A DNA stretch of 64,000 nt from Acidimicrobiaceae bacterium. GTDB lineage: Bacteria; Actinomycetota; Acidimicrobiia; Acidimicrobiales; Bog-793. The notes beneath the pieces are model-generated. The model saw only the letters and a list, made by a program, of their open reading frames with translations, was not told where the DNA came from and made no database searches. The DNA is taken from contig JAODBO010000144.1 in assembly GCA_025464005.1 (NCBI GenBank), forward strand, positions 62,001 to 126,000, in the 5' to 3' direction. The stretch's first letter is position 1. Every line of letters starts with the position of its first letter. The translations under genes were made by a program, and so were the position numbers. Shown one piece after another: positions 19,188-27,940 of the stretch.

Positions 19188-20497
19188 CGACGACTCCGTG
19201 CCCCGGGTGCGGCCTGCTCCACGAGGTCTCCACCGAGCAGGTAGTCGTCGCTCGTGACGCGCGCCAGCAGCTAGGGGCCTACGTGGACGCCAAGGGGTGG
19301 CGTCGACTTCTCGTGGTCGCGGACGCCAACACGGCGGAGGCCCTCGGGGACGAGCTCGCGGCGGATCTCGCGGCCGCCGGGCACGAGGTCGCCACGCAGA
19401 GGTTCGCCGCACGTGAAGGGCTGCTCGCCGACGAGGACGCGGTGGGTGCGGTCCGTGACGCGCTCGCGGCGGCGCGGCCCGACGGCGTGCTTGCCGTCGG
19501 CTCGGGCGTCATCAACGACGTGACGCGCTATGCGACGTTCCTCGAAGGCCAGGGTTACGTCTGCGTGCCGACCGCTCCCTCGATGGACGGCTATGCCTCG
19601 AGCGTCGCGGCGATGCAGTTCGACGGCGTGAAGATCACCCTCCCCACGCACGCACCCCTCGCGGTCTTCGCCGACCCGGCCGTGCTCAGCGCCGCGCCGC
19701 CGGAGATGATCCGCTGGGGCTTCGGCGACCTGATCGGCAAGGCCGCCGCACGCTTCGACTGGGTGCTCGCGAGCGGTCTCTCGGACGAGCCGTTCTGCGA
19801 GATCGTCGAGGCCCGTGTTCTCGTCCCGCTCACTCGCTGCATCGAGGGTGTGGAGGAGCTTCTCGCCGCGGACGAGGAGGCCGTCGTGGCTCTCACCACC
19901 GGCCTGATCGAGTCCGGGCTCGCAATGGCGATGATGGGCAACTCGCGCCCTGCGAGCGGCTGCGAGCACCATGCCTCGCACTTCTGGGACCTGCTCGCGT
20001 ACCGCGGGCTGCGAGAGCATGCGCCGCACGGGCTGCAGGTCGGCTACGCGACGCGCTTTGCCACGGCGGTGCAACGAGCGTCGCTCGACCGTCTCGGGGA
20101 TCCGCTGCTCGTCCCGGCCGGTGGGGGAGGCGGCCCGGAGGAACAGAAGTGGTTCGGCGAGCAATACCTCGCCCTCGGGCCGGTCCGCGACGAGAAGCAG
20201 ATGTGGTTCGCCCGCTACGGCGATGGATGGCCCGGCACGCCCGAAAAGGTCGCGGACCTCGCCCGGCGACTTGTGTCGGCGGCATCGATCTTCGATCGGG
20301 TGGGGCACGCGCTCGACCTCGCTGGCTTCCCGGCCGACGCCGGGTACCTCGGCGTCGACGAGGTGGCGTTGCGGGCTACCTTCCGGTACGCGAACCGCCT
20401 GCGGAGCCGGTTCACCGTGCTCGACCTGCTCGAGAGCCAGCTTCACCTCGACGACGTGCTCGACGAAGTGCTGCCCGTGGCCCTCGCCGCGAGCTGA
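19184..20497 (+). CDS. araM: AraM, sn-glycerol-1-phosphate dehydrogenase
   Basis: A 437-aa protein of the dehydroquinate-synthase-like iron/nickel alcohol dehydrogenase group. NAD-binding [18 protein letters not shown] and [12 protein letters not shown] are the AraM/glycerol-1-phosphate dehydrogenase motifs; metal ligands are expected at GFGDLIGK and in [12 protein letters not shown]. AraM reduces dihydroxyacetone phosphate to sn-glycerol 1-phosphate, the stereochemistry used in archaeal lipids. In Bacillus subtilis araM also sits in the arabinose operon. An N-terminal [10 protein letters not shown] suggests an additional metal-binding pair. The 4-bp GTGA overlap with araD shows co-translation. 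Confidence 0.88.
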   Translation: MTTTPCPGCGLLHEVSTEQVVVARDARQQLGAYVDAKGWRRLLVVADANTAEALGDELAADLAAAGHEVATQRFAAREGLLADEDAVGAVRDALAAARPDGVLAVGSGVINDVTRYATFLEGQGYVCVPTAPSMDGYASSVAAMQFDGVKITLPTHAPLAVFADPAVLSAAPPEMIRWGFGDLIGKAAARFDWVLASGLSDEPFCEIVEARVLVPLTRCIEGVEELLAADEEAVVALTTGLIESGLAMAMMGNSRPASGCEHHASHFWDLLAYRGLREHAPHGLQVGYATRFATAVQRASLDRLGDPLLVPAGGGGGPEEQKWFGEQYLALGPVRDEKQMWFARYGDGWPGTPEKVADLARRLVSAASIFDRVGHALDLAGFPADAGYLGVDEVALRATFRYANRLRSRFTVLDLLESQLHLDDVLDEVLPVALAAS

Positions 20498-20534
20498 TCT
20501 GCTATTTACTCGGTACCGAGAAGGAGGCGTCACG

Positions 20535-21599
20535 ATGGACTATCGACAGCTGGGGAGCTCGGGTCTTCGAGTCTCGAGCATCACGCTCGGCACGATGACC
20601 TTCGGCGATCGCGGGCCTGACGCGCCGACCGGCGGCTTGGGGGTCGACGAGGCCCGGGTCCTCGTGGACCAGGCACTCGAGGCCGGTGTCAACACGATCG
20701 ACACGGCCGACGTCTACGCCGCCGGGCGGTCGGAGGAGATCGTCGGCGAGGTCCTCGAGGGCCCCCGCCGCGACGAGGTGGTGCTGGCGACCAAGGTGCG
20801 GTTCCCGATGGGTTCCGGGCCGAACGACGCCGGGCTCTCGCGTGGCTACGTGATCCGGGCGTGCGAGGCCAGCCTCCGGCGTCTGCGCACCGACTACATC
20901 GACCTCTACCAGGTGCACGAGCGCGATGGCATGACCCCGACCGAGGAGACCCTCGACGCGCTCGACACGCTCGTCCACGAAGGCAAGGTCCGCTACATCG
21001 GCTGCTCGAACTTTTCGGCGTGGCACCTGATGGGCGCGCTCGCCGTGTCGGACCGGCTCGGTCTCGAGCGTTACGTGAGCCAGCAGATCTACTACTCGTT
21101 GCTCCACCGCGAGGCCGAGTACGAGCTGGTGCCGCTCTCCATCGACCACGGGATCGGCGTGCTCGTGTGGAGCCCGCTGGCGGGCGGCCTCTTGAGCGGG
21201 AAGTACCGACGCGGCCAGGCGCCGCCCGCGGGGGCTCGTCATGCGACGGAGTGGAAGGAGCCGCCGATCTACGACGAGAAGCAGATGTACGACATCGTCG
21301 ACGTGCTCGTCGACGTGGCCGAGGAGCACGGCCACTCGCCCGCCCAGACGGCGCTGGCCTACCTGCTCGGCAAGCCCGCGGTCACCTCGGTCATCGTGGG
21401 TGCGCGCAAGCCCGAGCAGCTCGCCGACAACCTCGGGTCGTCCGAGTGGCAGCTCGACCCGACTGCTCGTGCCCGGCTCGACGAGGCGAGCGCCCTGCGG
21501 TTGATCTACCCCTACTGGCACCAGGCCAACACCGCCAGCGACCGTCTGAGCGCCGGGGATCGGTCGCTGCTCGGCACGGGACCTAGCAAGCCTGACTGA
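20535..21599 (+). CDS. Aldo/keto reductase
   Basis: A 354-aa NADPH-dependent TIM-barrel oxidoreductase. The catalytic tetrad is visible: Asp and Tyr in DTADVYAAG, Lys in LATKVRF, and His in LYQVHERD. The C-terminal LAYLLGKPAVTSVIVGARKP binds the cofactor. The arrangement is that of the AKR11/12-like group that includes voltage-gated channel beta subunits; substrate unknown. The track begins at 19971, but AAGGAGG at 20521-20527, 7 nt before ATG 20535, fixes the start. It begins only 37 bp after araM and may be part of the same operon. Confidence 0.93.
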   Translation: MDYRQLGSSGLRVSSITLGTMTFGDRGPDAPTGGLGVDEARVLVDQALEAGVNTIDTADVYAAGRSEEIVGEVLEGPRRDEVVLATKVRFPMGSGPNDAGLSRGYVIRACEASLRRLRTDYIDLYQVHERDGMTPTEETLDALDTLVHEGKVRYIGCSNFSAWHLMGALAVSDRLGLERYVSQQIYYSLLHREAEYELVPLSIDHGIGVLVWSPLAGGLLSGKYRRGQAPPAGARHATEWKEPPIYDEKQMYDIVDVLVDVAEEHGHSPAQTALAYLLGKPAVTSVIVGARKPEQLADNLGSSEWQLDPTARARLDEASALRLIYPYWHQANTASDRLSAGDRSLLGTGPSKPD

Positions 21600-21618
21600 T
21601 CCCGGACCCCACCGAGTA

Positions 21619-22317
21619 GTGGTCGGCCCGGTCCGCCTCGTCGGCATCGACGGCGACGACACCTTGTGGCGGTGCCAGGATCTGTTCGACGAGGCCGAGG
21701 GGGCCTTCTGCGAGCTCGTCGCCCCGTGGGCTTCGCCGGCAGAGCTCGGCGAAGCCCTCGCGCTGCGGGAGTCGGCCAACCGGCCGCTGTTCGGCTACGG
21801 CATCAAAGGCTTCACCATCAGCGCCGTCGAAGTCGCCGTCGACCTGAGCCGAGGCGACGTGCCGGCGCGCACGGTCCAGGCGATCCTCGACGTCGGACGC
21901 GCCCTCTTGGAGCATCCCGTCGAGGTGCTCCCAGATGCCGAGACAGCCGTGGCCGCGCTCGCGAGAACCCACAAGGTCGTGCTCGTCACCAAGGGCGACC
22001 TCGTCGATCAGCAGCGCAAGCTCCGCCTGAGCGGGCTGGGGAAGCATTTCGCACACGTCGAGATCGTGAGCGAGAAGGACCCAGCGACCTACGAGGAGCT
22101 GCTGGTGACGCTCGAGTGCCCGGCCGAGCAGTTCGTGATGATCGGCAACAGCGAACGATCCGACGTCGAGCCGGTACTCGCGATCGGTGCGTGGGCGGTG
22201 CACGTGCCCTACCACACGACGTGGCGCAGCGAGCTGGTCGGCGAGCCCTCGCTCGGCCATCCGCGCCGGCGGGCCGTCGCGAGCCTGGCGGAGATCCCGG
22301 CGCTGCTCGAGAGTTGA
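21619..22317 (+). CDS. HAD-family hydrolase
   Basis: A 232-aa haloacid-dehalogenase-type phosphatase. Motif I is GIDGDDTLW (nucleophile Asp and acid Asp), motif II VVLVTKG, with a Lys after it, and motif III IGNSERSDVEPVLAIGA. A helical cap lies between. The physiological substrate is unknown. It starts with GTG 19 bp after the aldo/keto reductase and is convergent with the agmatinase-like gene, from whose stop it is separated by 2 bp. Confidence 0.88.
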   Translation: MVGPVRLVGIDGDDTLWRCQDLFDEAEGAFCELVAPWASPAELGEALALRESANRPLFGYGIKGFTISAVEVAVDLSRGDVPARTVQAILDVGRALLEHPVEVLPDAETAVAALARTHKVVLVTKGDLVDQQRKLRLSGLGKHFAHVEIVSEKDPATYEELLVTLECPAEQFVMIGNSERSDVEPVLAIGAWAVHVPYHTTWRSELVGEPSLGHPRRRAVASLAEIPALLES

Positions 22318-22319
22318 AC

Positions 22320-23339
22320 TCAGACTCGCGTCGGCGTCGCGCCGCGCCGGACGGCGAGACCGGCGAGGACCTCGAGCACGACGCGATGCGCGTTGTTCAC
22401 GGTGAGCTCGGCCCAGTCGTACGCGGGGGCCACCTCGACGACGTCGAGCGCCACGAGCGGGACCTCGATCGCCAGGCGCCGTACGGCGCGCAGCAGGTCG
22501 ACTGGAGCGAGACCGCCCGGCTCCGGCGTGCCGGTACCCGGCGCGAACCCGGGGTCGAGCACGTCGATGTCGACCGAGAGGTAGACGGCGTCGCAGCCGT
22601 CCATCGCCTCGGCGACCGCGTCGTCGATCACCGCGTCGAGCCCGCGCTCCCAGACCTCGTGCATGAGGTGATAGCGCATCTGCTGCTCGCGCATCCACGC
22701 GAAGGTCTCCGCAGGAGGCCAGTACCCCCGTAGGCCGACCTGGACGAAGTTGCGCCCGAGCACCGCCCCGGACTCGATGAGGCGCCGCATCGGCGTGCCG
22801 TGGCTCGCGAGGTTGCCGTCGATGACGTCCGCGGTGTCCGCGTGCGCGTCGAAGTGGACGACGCCGATCCGGCCCCAGCCTCGTGCCGTAGCGACCGCCG
22901 TAGCCGAGGGCCAGGTGATGGAGTGGTCACCGCCGAGGACCACGGGGAAAATGGCGCGATCGGCCACCTCTGACACGCGGGCGCGAATGGCTGCGTGCGC
23001 GGCCTCGACCATGCCATGTGGGCAGATCGCGTCGCCGTAGTCGACGACCTCTAGCTCGTCGAAGATCTCGATGCCGAGGTCGAGGTGGAAGGTCCCGGGC
23101 CCGTACGCGAGCGCTCGCAGCGCCCGCGGTCCAAAGCGTGCCCCGGGGCGGTTGGTCGTGGAGTCGTCCCAGGGAGCGCCGACCACCGCGACCGCGGGCT
23201 GCCAGCGGTCGAGCTCCGCGGGCTCGGTGAGCAGCGGTCGCCCGGCGAACGTGGCGAGACCTTGGAAGGACGGCCCGTCCAGCTGGGCGCGAAGCCCCGG
23301 TGGTAGGTCGCGATCGGGATGCTCGGGCTGCTCGGTCAC
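22320..23339 (-). CDS. Agmatinase/arginase-family ureohydrolase
   Basis: A 339-aa manganese enzyme with all family motifs: VVLGGDHSITWP, VVHFDAHADT, GNLASHGTPMRR and LSVDIDVLDPGFAPGTGTPEPGG. These place five Asp/His ligands around two Mn ions. SHGT and the overall length suggest agmatinase (agmatine to putrescine plus urea) more than arginase, although guanidino-acid hydrolases look alike. The start codon GTG at 23339 lies inside the last copy of a 17-bp tandem repeat and has no clear ribosome site. It follows a PLP decarboxylase on the same strand, hinting at a shared amine pathway. Confidence 0.88.
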   Translation of the reverse strand: MTEQPEHPDRDLPPGLRAQLDGPSFQGLATFAGRPLLTEPAELDRWQPAVAVVGAPWDDSTTNRPGARFGPRALRALAYGPGTFHLDLGIEIFDELEVVDYGDAICPHGMVEAAHAAIRARVSEVADRAIFPVVLGGDHSITWPSATAVATARGWGRIGVVHFDAHADTADVIDGNLASHGTPMRRLIESGAVLGRNFVQVGLRGYWPPAETFAWMREQQMRYHLMHEVWERGLDAVIDDAVAEAMDGCDAVYLSVDIDVLDPGFAPGTGTPEPGGLAPVDLLRAVRRLAIEVPLVALDVVEVAPAYDWAELTVNNAHRVVLEVLAGLAVRRGATPTRV

Positions 23340-23409
23340 TTGGCTCGCTGGCTCACTTGGCTCGCTGGCTCACTCGGCTCGCTTGGTCATTCGGCTCGCT
23401 TGGTCATTC
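23325..23409 (-). repeat. Five-copy 17-bp tandem repeat spanning the decarboxylase stop and the agmatinase start
   Basis: Read on the minus strand the units are GAATGACCAAGCGAGCC twice, GAGTGAGCCAGCGAGCC, AAGTGAGCCAGCGAGCC and the diverged AAGTGACCGAGCAGCCC. The stop codon of the upstream gene falls in the first unit and the agmatinase GTG start in the last. Almost the whole 64-nt spacer between the genes is this repeat. Confidence 0.92.
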
Positions 23410-24825
23410 GGTCATAGTGTCGAGGATGACGTCGATGTCAGCTTCGGTGGTGGTGGGGTTGACGACGGCGAAGCGGCCGACGGTCTCGCCGTCCACCGTA
23501 GACGGGGTGACGAATGCCACCTCCTCGAGCCGCAGCCGCTCGGACCATTCGAGGTAGCGCTGCCTCGTCCACCCCGCGCGCCGGAAGCAGACGACGGAGA
23601 GGTCGGGCCAGACGACGAGCTCGAAGCCCGGCCGCTCGCTCACCGACCTCGCGGCGTGGCGAGCGACCTCGAGCGTACGCTCGACCGACGCCGCGTAGCG
23701 ATCGGTGCCATAGGACGCGAGCGAGAACCAGAACGGCAGGCCCCGCGCCCGGCGCGTGAGCTGTATGGCGTAGTCCGAGGGATTCCAGTCGGAGCCGGAC
23801 TGGAGGACCTCGAGATAGCCGGCGTGCTGGGTATGGGCGCGCCGGGCGAGCTCCGGGTCGCGATACAAAAGCGCCGCGCAGTCGAACGGGGCGAACAGCC
23901 ACTTGTGGGGGTCGACGCAGAGCGAGTCCGCTCTCTCGATCCCTTCGAAGAGTCCCCGGGCGCTCGGAGCTGCGAGCGCCGCGGCACCGTAGGCGCCGTC
24001 GACATGGAGCCAGATCTCGAGATCGCTCGCGGCGTCCGCGACCGAGGCGATGTCGTCCACGATGCCGAGATTGGTCGTGCCGGCGGTGGCGACGACTGCG
24101 AAGACGCGGTGCCGTCCGTCGCTCTCGACTTCGGCGACGACCCGCCGCACCGCTTCGCCGGTGAGGCGCCGGTCCGGTCCCACCTCGGCGACGACACGGT
24201 CGACGTCCATGACGCCAGCGGCGCTGGCGAGTGACGAATGGGCCTCGGGGCTCACCACGATCGCCCATCGGGGATCTGGCCGCGCGCCCTCCGGGCGGCC
24301 GACACTCGAGAGCTCCGGTGCGGTCGCCGGAGCCGACGAGCCCGGCGCGCGTCGCCGCGCCGCGTCGCGAGCGGCCACGAGGGCCGAAAGATTGGCGATC
24401 GTGCCACCCTGCACGAAGACGCCTCCGGCGCCGCTCGGAAGGCCGGCGAGGTCGGCTATCCACCGCAATGCCTGGTTCTCCGCAAAGACCGCGCCCGCTC
24501 CCTCGAGCCAGCTGCCGCCGTAGATGGACGACGCGCCGACGACGAGGTCGAACAGCATCGACAGCTCGGTTGGCGCGCACGGGATGAAGGAGAGGTTGCG
24601 CGGGTGATCAGTCGATATGCAGGCGGGAGCGAGCACCTCGGAGAAGAGCCGGAGGGCCGCTGCGCCGCCGATCCCGCCCGGTGTGATCGTCTGTCCAGCC
24701 GAGGTCTCGAGCTCGGCGGCCGAGCGGGGACCGTCGAGGGGGACCGGGTCCAGCCGCACCCGATCCCGGGCGTAGTCGAGCACGTCACCAGCCAGTCGCT
24801 CGACCTCCGCGCTCCAACCGTGCAC
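23404..24825 (-). CDS. Group II pyridoxal-dependent decarboxylase
   Basis: A 473-aa PLP decarboxylase of the aromatic-amino-acid/glutamate/diaminobutyrate family. The cofactor lysine is in CVDPHKWLFAPFDC, and WLHVDGAYGAAAL holds the Asp that contacts the pyridine nitrogen; HPRNLSFIPCAPTELS near residue 75 is the usual substrate-side segment. PHKWLF and the following YRDPE point toward the aromatic-L-amino-acid-decarboxylase branch, but the substrate is uncertain. The track start at 24912 lacks a ribosome site; GTG 24825 has GAGG 7 nt upstream. The downstream agmatinase-like gene suggests an amine-related role. Confidence 0.87.
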   Translation of the reverse strand: MHGWSAEVERLAGDVLDYARDRVRLDPVPLDGPRSAAELETSAGQTITPGGIGGAAALRLFSEVLAPACISTDHPRNLSFIPCAPTELSMLFDLVVGASSIYGGSWLEGAGAVFAENQALRWIADLAGLPSGAGGVFVQGGTIANLSALVAARDAARRRAPGSSAPATAPELSSVGRPEGARPDPRWAIVVSPEAHSSLASAAGVMDVDRVVAEVGPDRRLTGEAVRRVVAEVESDGRHRVFAVVATAGTTNLGIVDDIASVADAASDLEIWLHVDGAYGAAALAAPSARGLFEGIERADSLCVDPHKWLFAPFDCAALLYRDPELARRAHTQHAGYLEVLQSGSDWNPSDYAIQLTRRARGLPFWFSLASYGTDRYAASVERTLEVARHAARSVSERPGFELVVWPDLSVVCFRRAGWTRQRYLEWSERLRLEEVAFVTPSTVDGETVGRFAVVNPTTTEADIDVILDTMTE

Positions 24826-24960
24826 GTTGCTTCCTCGATCTGGCCTACTACCGACGGCTGCACACCTGCTGTTCGGCGCCGTATCTACTGCAGAACAGCC
24901 CAGCGGGATCACGTGACGCTTCGTCGTTTATGCGACCCCGCGTGACATGACGCTTTCTCA

Positions 24961-24988
24961 CGGCCCGCGGTCAGTACACTGCGGGCCG
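24961..24988 (+). promoter_or_regulatory. Candidate operator around the desaturase -10 box
   Basis: CGGCCCGC (24961-24968) and GCGGGCCG (24981-24988) form perfect 8-bp inverted arms. The 12-bp loop ends in TACACT (24975-24980), a TAnnnT -10 box. A dimeric repressor bound here would cover the promoter of the downstream fatty-acid desaturase. Confidence 0.45.
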
Positions 24989-25097
24989 GACGCTTGCCGT
25001 GTCCCGATCGATCGCCGTCCGAACACCCTAGGGCGGGGTGGCGAGGATTGTGCGAACGCGCCTGTGGCGCCGAAGGGACGGTTACACAGTGCCGGCA

Positions 25098-26126
25098 ATG
25101 ATGGATGTGGACGGGTCGCTGGCACGTGACCCATCCGAGGATCCGGTGGCTTGCGCCGACGAGATCCTGCGTGAAGCGACCCTACCGGGCGCTCCTCGCC
25201 GCCCGATCGAGGGGGCGAAGGACGTGCCGCGCAGCCAGCAGGTGGTCACCGCGCTGCTCGTCTTCGGGCCGTTCGTCGGTCTCGCCATCGCGTTGCCCCT
25301 GCTCTGGGGCAGCTTCGTGAACCTCACGGACATCGTCATGGGCATGGTGCTCTACGTCGTGCCCTGCGTCGGGCTCACGGTCGGCTACCACCGGCTGTTC
25401 ACCCACAGGAGCTTCACCGCCAACCGACCGCTGCGGATCGCCCTCGCCATCGCCGGTTCCCTCGGCGTAGAAGGGTCGGTGACCGACTGGGTCGCCACAC
25501 ATCGCCGCCACCACCGCTACAGCGACATGGAGGGCGACCCCCACTCGCCGCATCGCTACGGCGAGAGCGCCGAGTCCCTGCTACGCGGTCTCGTGTTCGC
25601 CCACGTTGGGTGGCTGTTCCTCACCGACGCGACCTCCGTTGAGCGCTACGCGCCGGACATGCTCGCCGACAGCGACCTCCGCAGGATCGGGCGGTGGTTC
25701 CCGGCGCTCGCGATCGGGTCCCTGGCCCTGCCCTTCGCGCTCGGCTACGCCCTCTCGGGCACGCTGGCCGGCGCGTTCTCGGCCTTCGTCTGGGCCGGTC
25801 TGCTCCGCATGGCATTGCTCCACCACGTCACGTGGAGCGTGAACTCGGTCTGCCACACCTTCGGCCGGCGCCGCTTCGACACGAAGGACAAGAGCAGGGA
25901 CGTGGCGGTGCTCGCCGTGCTCTCCCTCGGCGAGTCCTGGCACAACGGGCACCACGCGCACCCCTCGTGGGCGCGCCACGGTGCTGAGAAGGGCCAGCTC
26001 GACATCTCGGCCGAGGTGATCAGGCTGTTCGAACGTCTGGGCTGGGCCACGCGAGTGCGGTGGCCGTCCGCGCCCGGCGCCGCCCGCACCCCGATCGAGG
26101 CGCCCGAGCGGGAGAGCATCTCCTAG
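25098..26126 (+). CDS. Membrane acyl-CoA (delta-9 type) fatty acid desaturase
   Basis: A 342-aa di-iron membrane desaturase that puts a double bond into saturated acyl chains. All three histidine boxes are present: HRLFTH, HRRHH and HNGHH. Hydrophobic segments at about 48-70, 75-95 and 175-225 anchor it. The track begins at GTG 25038; the ATG at 25098 (MMDVDGSL) fits the typical N-terminus better but is not certain. It is read divergently from the decarboxylase and is 7 bp from the peroxiredoxin gene downstream, probably one operon. Confidence 0.92.
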   Translation: MMDVDGSLARDPSEDPVACADEILREATLPGAPRRPIEGAKDVPRSQQVVTALLVFGPFVGLAIALPLLWGSFVNLTDIVMGMVLYVVPCVGLTVGYHRLFTHRSFTANRPLRIALAIAGSLGVEGSVTDWVATHRRHHRYSDMEGDPHSPHRYGESAESLLRGLVFAHVGWLFLTDATSVERYAPDMLADSDLRRIGRWFPALAIGSLALPFALGYALSGTLAGAFSAFVWAGLLRMALLHHVTWSVNSVCHTFGRRRFDTKDKSRDVAVLAVLSLGESWHNGHHAHPSWARHGAEKGQLDISAEVIRLFERLGWATRVRWPSAPGAARTPIEAPERESIS

Positions 26127-26133
26127 GAGGATC

Positions 26134-26595
26134 ATGGAAAAGGGCGACACCGTCACGGATTTCTCGCTCAGCGACGAGCGAGGAATCACTCGCTCCCTCT
26201 CGGAGCTGCTCGGCGCCGGGCCCGTGGTCCTCTACTTCTACCCCGCGGCGATGACCAAGGGCTGCACCGTCGAGAGCTGCCACTTCCGTGACCTCGGCGC
26301 CGAGTTCGCCGCGCTCGGCGCCCAGCGGGTCGGCATCAGCGCCGACACCGTCGACACACAGCACCGCTTCTCCGAGATGCACGCTTTCGACTTCCCGCTC
26401 CTGTCCGACCCCAACGGCGTAGTCGCGAAGATGTTCGGCGTGAAGCGGAACTTCGGACCTCTTCCGGTGAAGCGCTGGACCTTCGTCATCGACACCGACG
26501 CCAAGGTGCTCGAGGTGATCAAGAGCGAGACGCGCATGGGCTTGCACGCGGACCGAGCGCTCGAGGTGCTCCGGGAGCGCGCCCCGCGCAGCTGA
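26134..26595 (+). CDS. Peroxiredoxin, BCP/PrxQ type
   Basis: A 153-aa thiol peroxidase. The active-site motif is AMTKGCTVESC: the peroxidatic Cys in GCT and a second Cys five residues on, the arrangement of PrxQ-type enzymes that form an intramolecular disulfide. The conserved Arg is in VKRWTFVID. AGGAGG immediately upstream fixes the start. It probably detoxifies hydrogen peroxide and lipid peroxides, fitting its place behind a desaturase. Confidence 0.93.
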   Translation: MEKGDTVTDFSLSDERGITRSLSELLGAGPVVLYFYPAAMTKGCTVESCHFRDLGAEFAALGAQRVGISADTVDTQHRFSEMHAFDFPLLSDPNGVVAKMFGVKRNFGPLPVKRWTFVIDTDAKVLEVIKSETRMGLHADRALEVLRERAPRS

Positions 26596-26627
26596 GCAGG
26601 GGTGGCCGGCGAGGGCCGGGACCTGGC

Positions 26628-26633
26628 TAACCT
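26628..26633 (+). promoter_or_regulatory. MFS gene -10 box, leaderless arrangement
   Basis: TAACCT lies 7 nt before the in-frame GTG at 26641. This supports 26641 rather than the track's 26602 as the start and predicts a leaderless mRNA. Confidence 0.5.
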
Positions 26634-26640
26634 CGCCGTC

Positions 26641-27921
26641 GTGGCGAGGTCCAGGCTCCTCGTTGACATCACGCCCTTGCGGAAGTTCCCGCAGTTCCGG
26701 CTGTTGTGGTCCGGGTTCCTCGTCAGCTCGCTGGGCAACCAGATCACGGTCGTCGCCGTGCCCTACCAGATCTACCGGCTGACGCACTCCTCGCTCGACG
26801 TGGGGTTCGTGAGCCTCGTGCAGATCGGCCCCTTGCTGGTCGGCTCCCTCGTCGGCGGCCCGATCGCCGACTCGTTCGACCGTCGCCGGCTCCTCATGGT
26901 CACCCAGGTTCTCCTCGCCTCGACGAGCCTCGGGCTCGCGCTCAACGCCGGATCGCGCCAGCCGTCGCTCTGGCCGTTGTTCGTGTGCAGTGGACTGCAG
27001 GCGGGCTTCTCGGGCGTCGACAGCCCGACGAGGTCCGCGCTCGTCGTCAACGTCGTCGACCGCGGCTCGATCGTGAGCGCCAACGCGCTCTGGCAGGTGC
27101 TGTTCCAGTTCGGCCAGATCGGGGGGCCGGCGATCGCTGGGCTGCTGCTCGGGCGTTTCGGTGTGGGTCCCGTCTACTGGATCGACCTCGCGACCTTCGG
27201 CGCGTCGCTGCTCAGCGTCTCGCGGATGAAGACCGTCCGTACCGTGCGGCCGGCGGGGGGGAGGGAGCTCGGCTTCGGCGCGATGGTGGGCGGCCTGCGT
27301 TACCTGCGCGGCCATCAGGTCCTCCAGGCGATCTTCCTCGTCGACTTGAACGCGATGGTCTTCGGCATGCCCCGAGCGCTCTTCCCGGCGCTCGGCCTGA
27401 CGCACTTCCACGGGGGCGCCAACACCGTCGGCCTGCTCTACGCCGCGCCCGGGGCCGGCGCGCTCGCCGGCGCGCTGCTCACGGGCTGGGTGGCGCGGGT
27501 GCGTCGCCAAGGCCGCGCCGTGCTCCTCGCGGTCCTCTCCTGGGGTATCGCGATCGCGCTGTTCGGCCTGGTGCCCTATCTGGCACTCGGGCTCGTCCTC
27601 CTCGGTGTGGCCGGTGCCTCCGACGTCGTCTCCGCGGTGTTCCGAGCGACCATCCTTCAGCTCGAGACGCCTCGAGAGCTGCTCGGTCGGCTCCAGGCCG
27701 TCCAGACCGCGGTCGTCACCGGCGGCCCGCGCCTCGGCGACCTCGAGGCGGGAGTTGTCGCGTCCCTCGCCGGCACCGAGGTGTCGGTTGTCTCGGGCGG
27801 CCTGCTCTGCGTGCTCGGGGTCCTCGTGCTCGCGCGGCGGCTGCCGAGCTTCCGGCGACTTCAGCTGCAGGCAACGTCGGTCGGCGACGCGCCGCCCGGT
27901 GCCGAGGGTGTGGAAGGGTAG
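26641..27921 (+). CDS. MFS transporter, EntS-like (MFS_3)
   Basis: A 426-aa major facilitator protein of the type with a short N-terminus followed at once by FRLLWSGFLVSSLGNQITVVAVPYQIYRLT, typical of the EntS/MFS_3 group of exporters. Motif A is GGPIADSFDRRRLLM. The second half shows GWVARVRRQGRAVLL as the equivalent loop. Substrate unknown; EntS relatives export siderophores. Start discussed with the promoter at 26628. It ends 19 bp before npdG. Confidence 0.87.
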   Translation: MARSRLLVDITPLRKFPQFRLLWSGFLVSSLGNQITVVAVPYQIYRLTHSSLDVGFVSLVQIGPLLVGSLVGGPIADSFDRRRLLMVTQVLLASTSLGLALNAGSRQPSLWPLFVCSGLQAGFSGVDSPTRSALVVNVVDRGSIVSANALWQVLFQFGQIGGPAIAGLLLGRFGVGPVYWIDLATFGASLLSVSRMKTVRTVRPAGGRELGFGAMVGGLRYLRGHQVLQAIFLVDLNAMVFGMPRALFPALGLTHFHGGANTVGLLYAAPGAGALAGALLTGWVARVRRQGRAVLLAVLSWGIAIALFGLVPYLALGLVLLGVAGASDVVSAVFRATILQLETPRELLGRLQAVQTAVVTGGPRLGDLEAGVVASLAGTEVSVVSGGLLCVLGVLVLARRLPSFRRLQLQATSVGDAPPGAEGVEG

Positions 27922-27940
27922 GGACGTGCAAGATGGCCCC

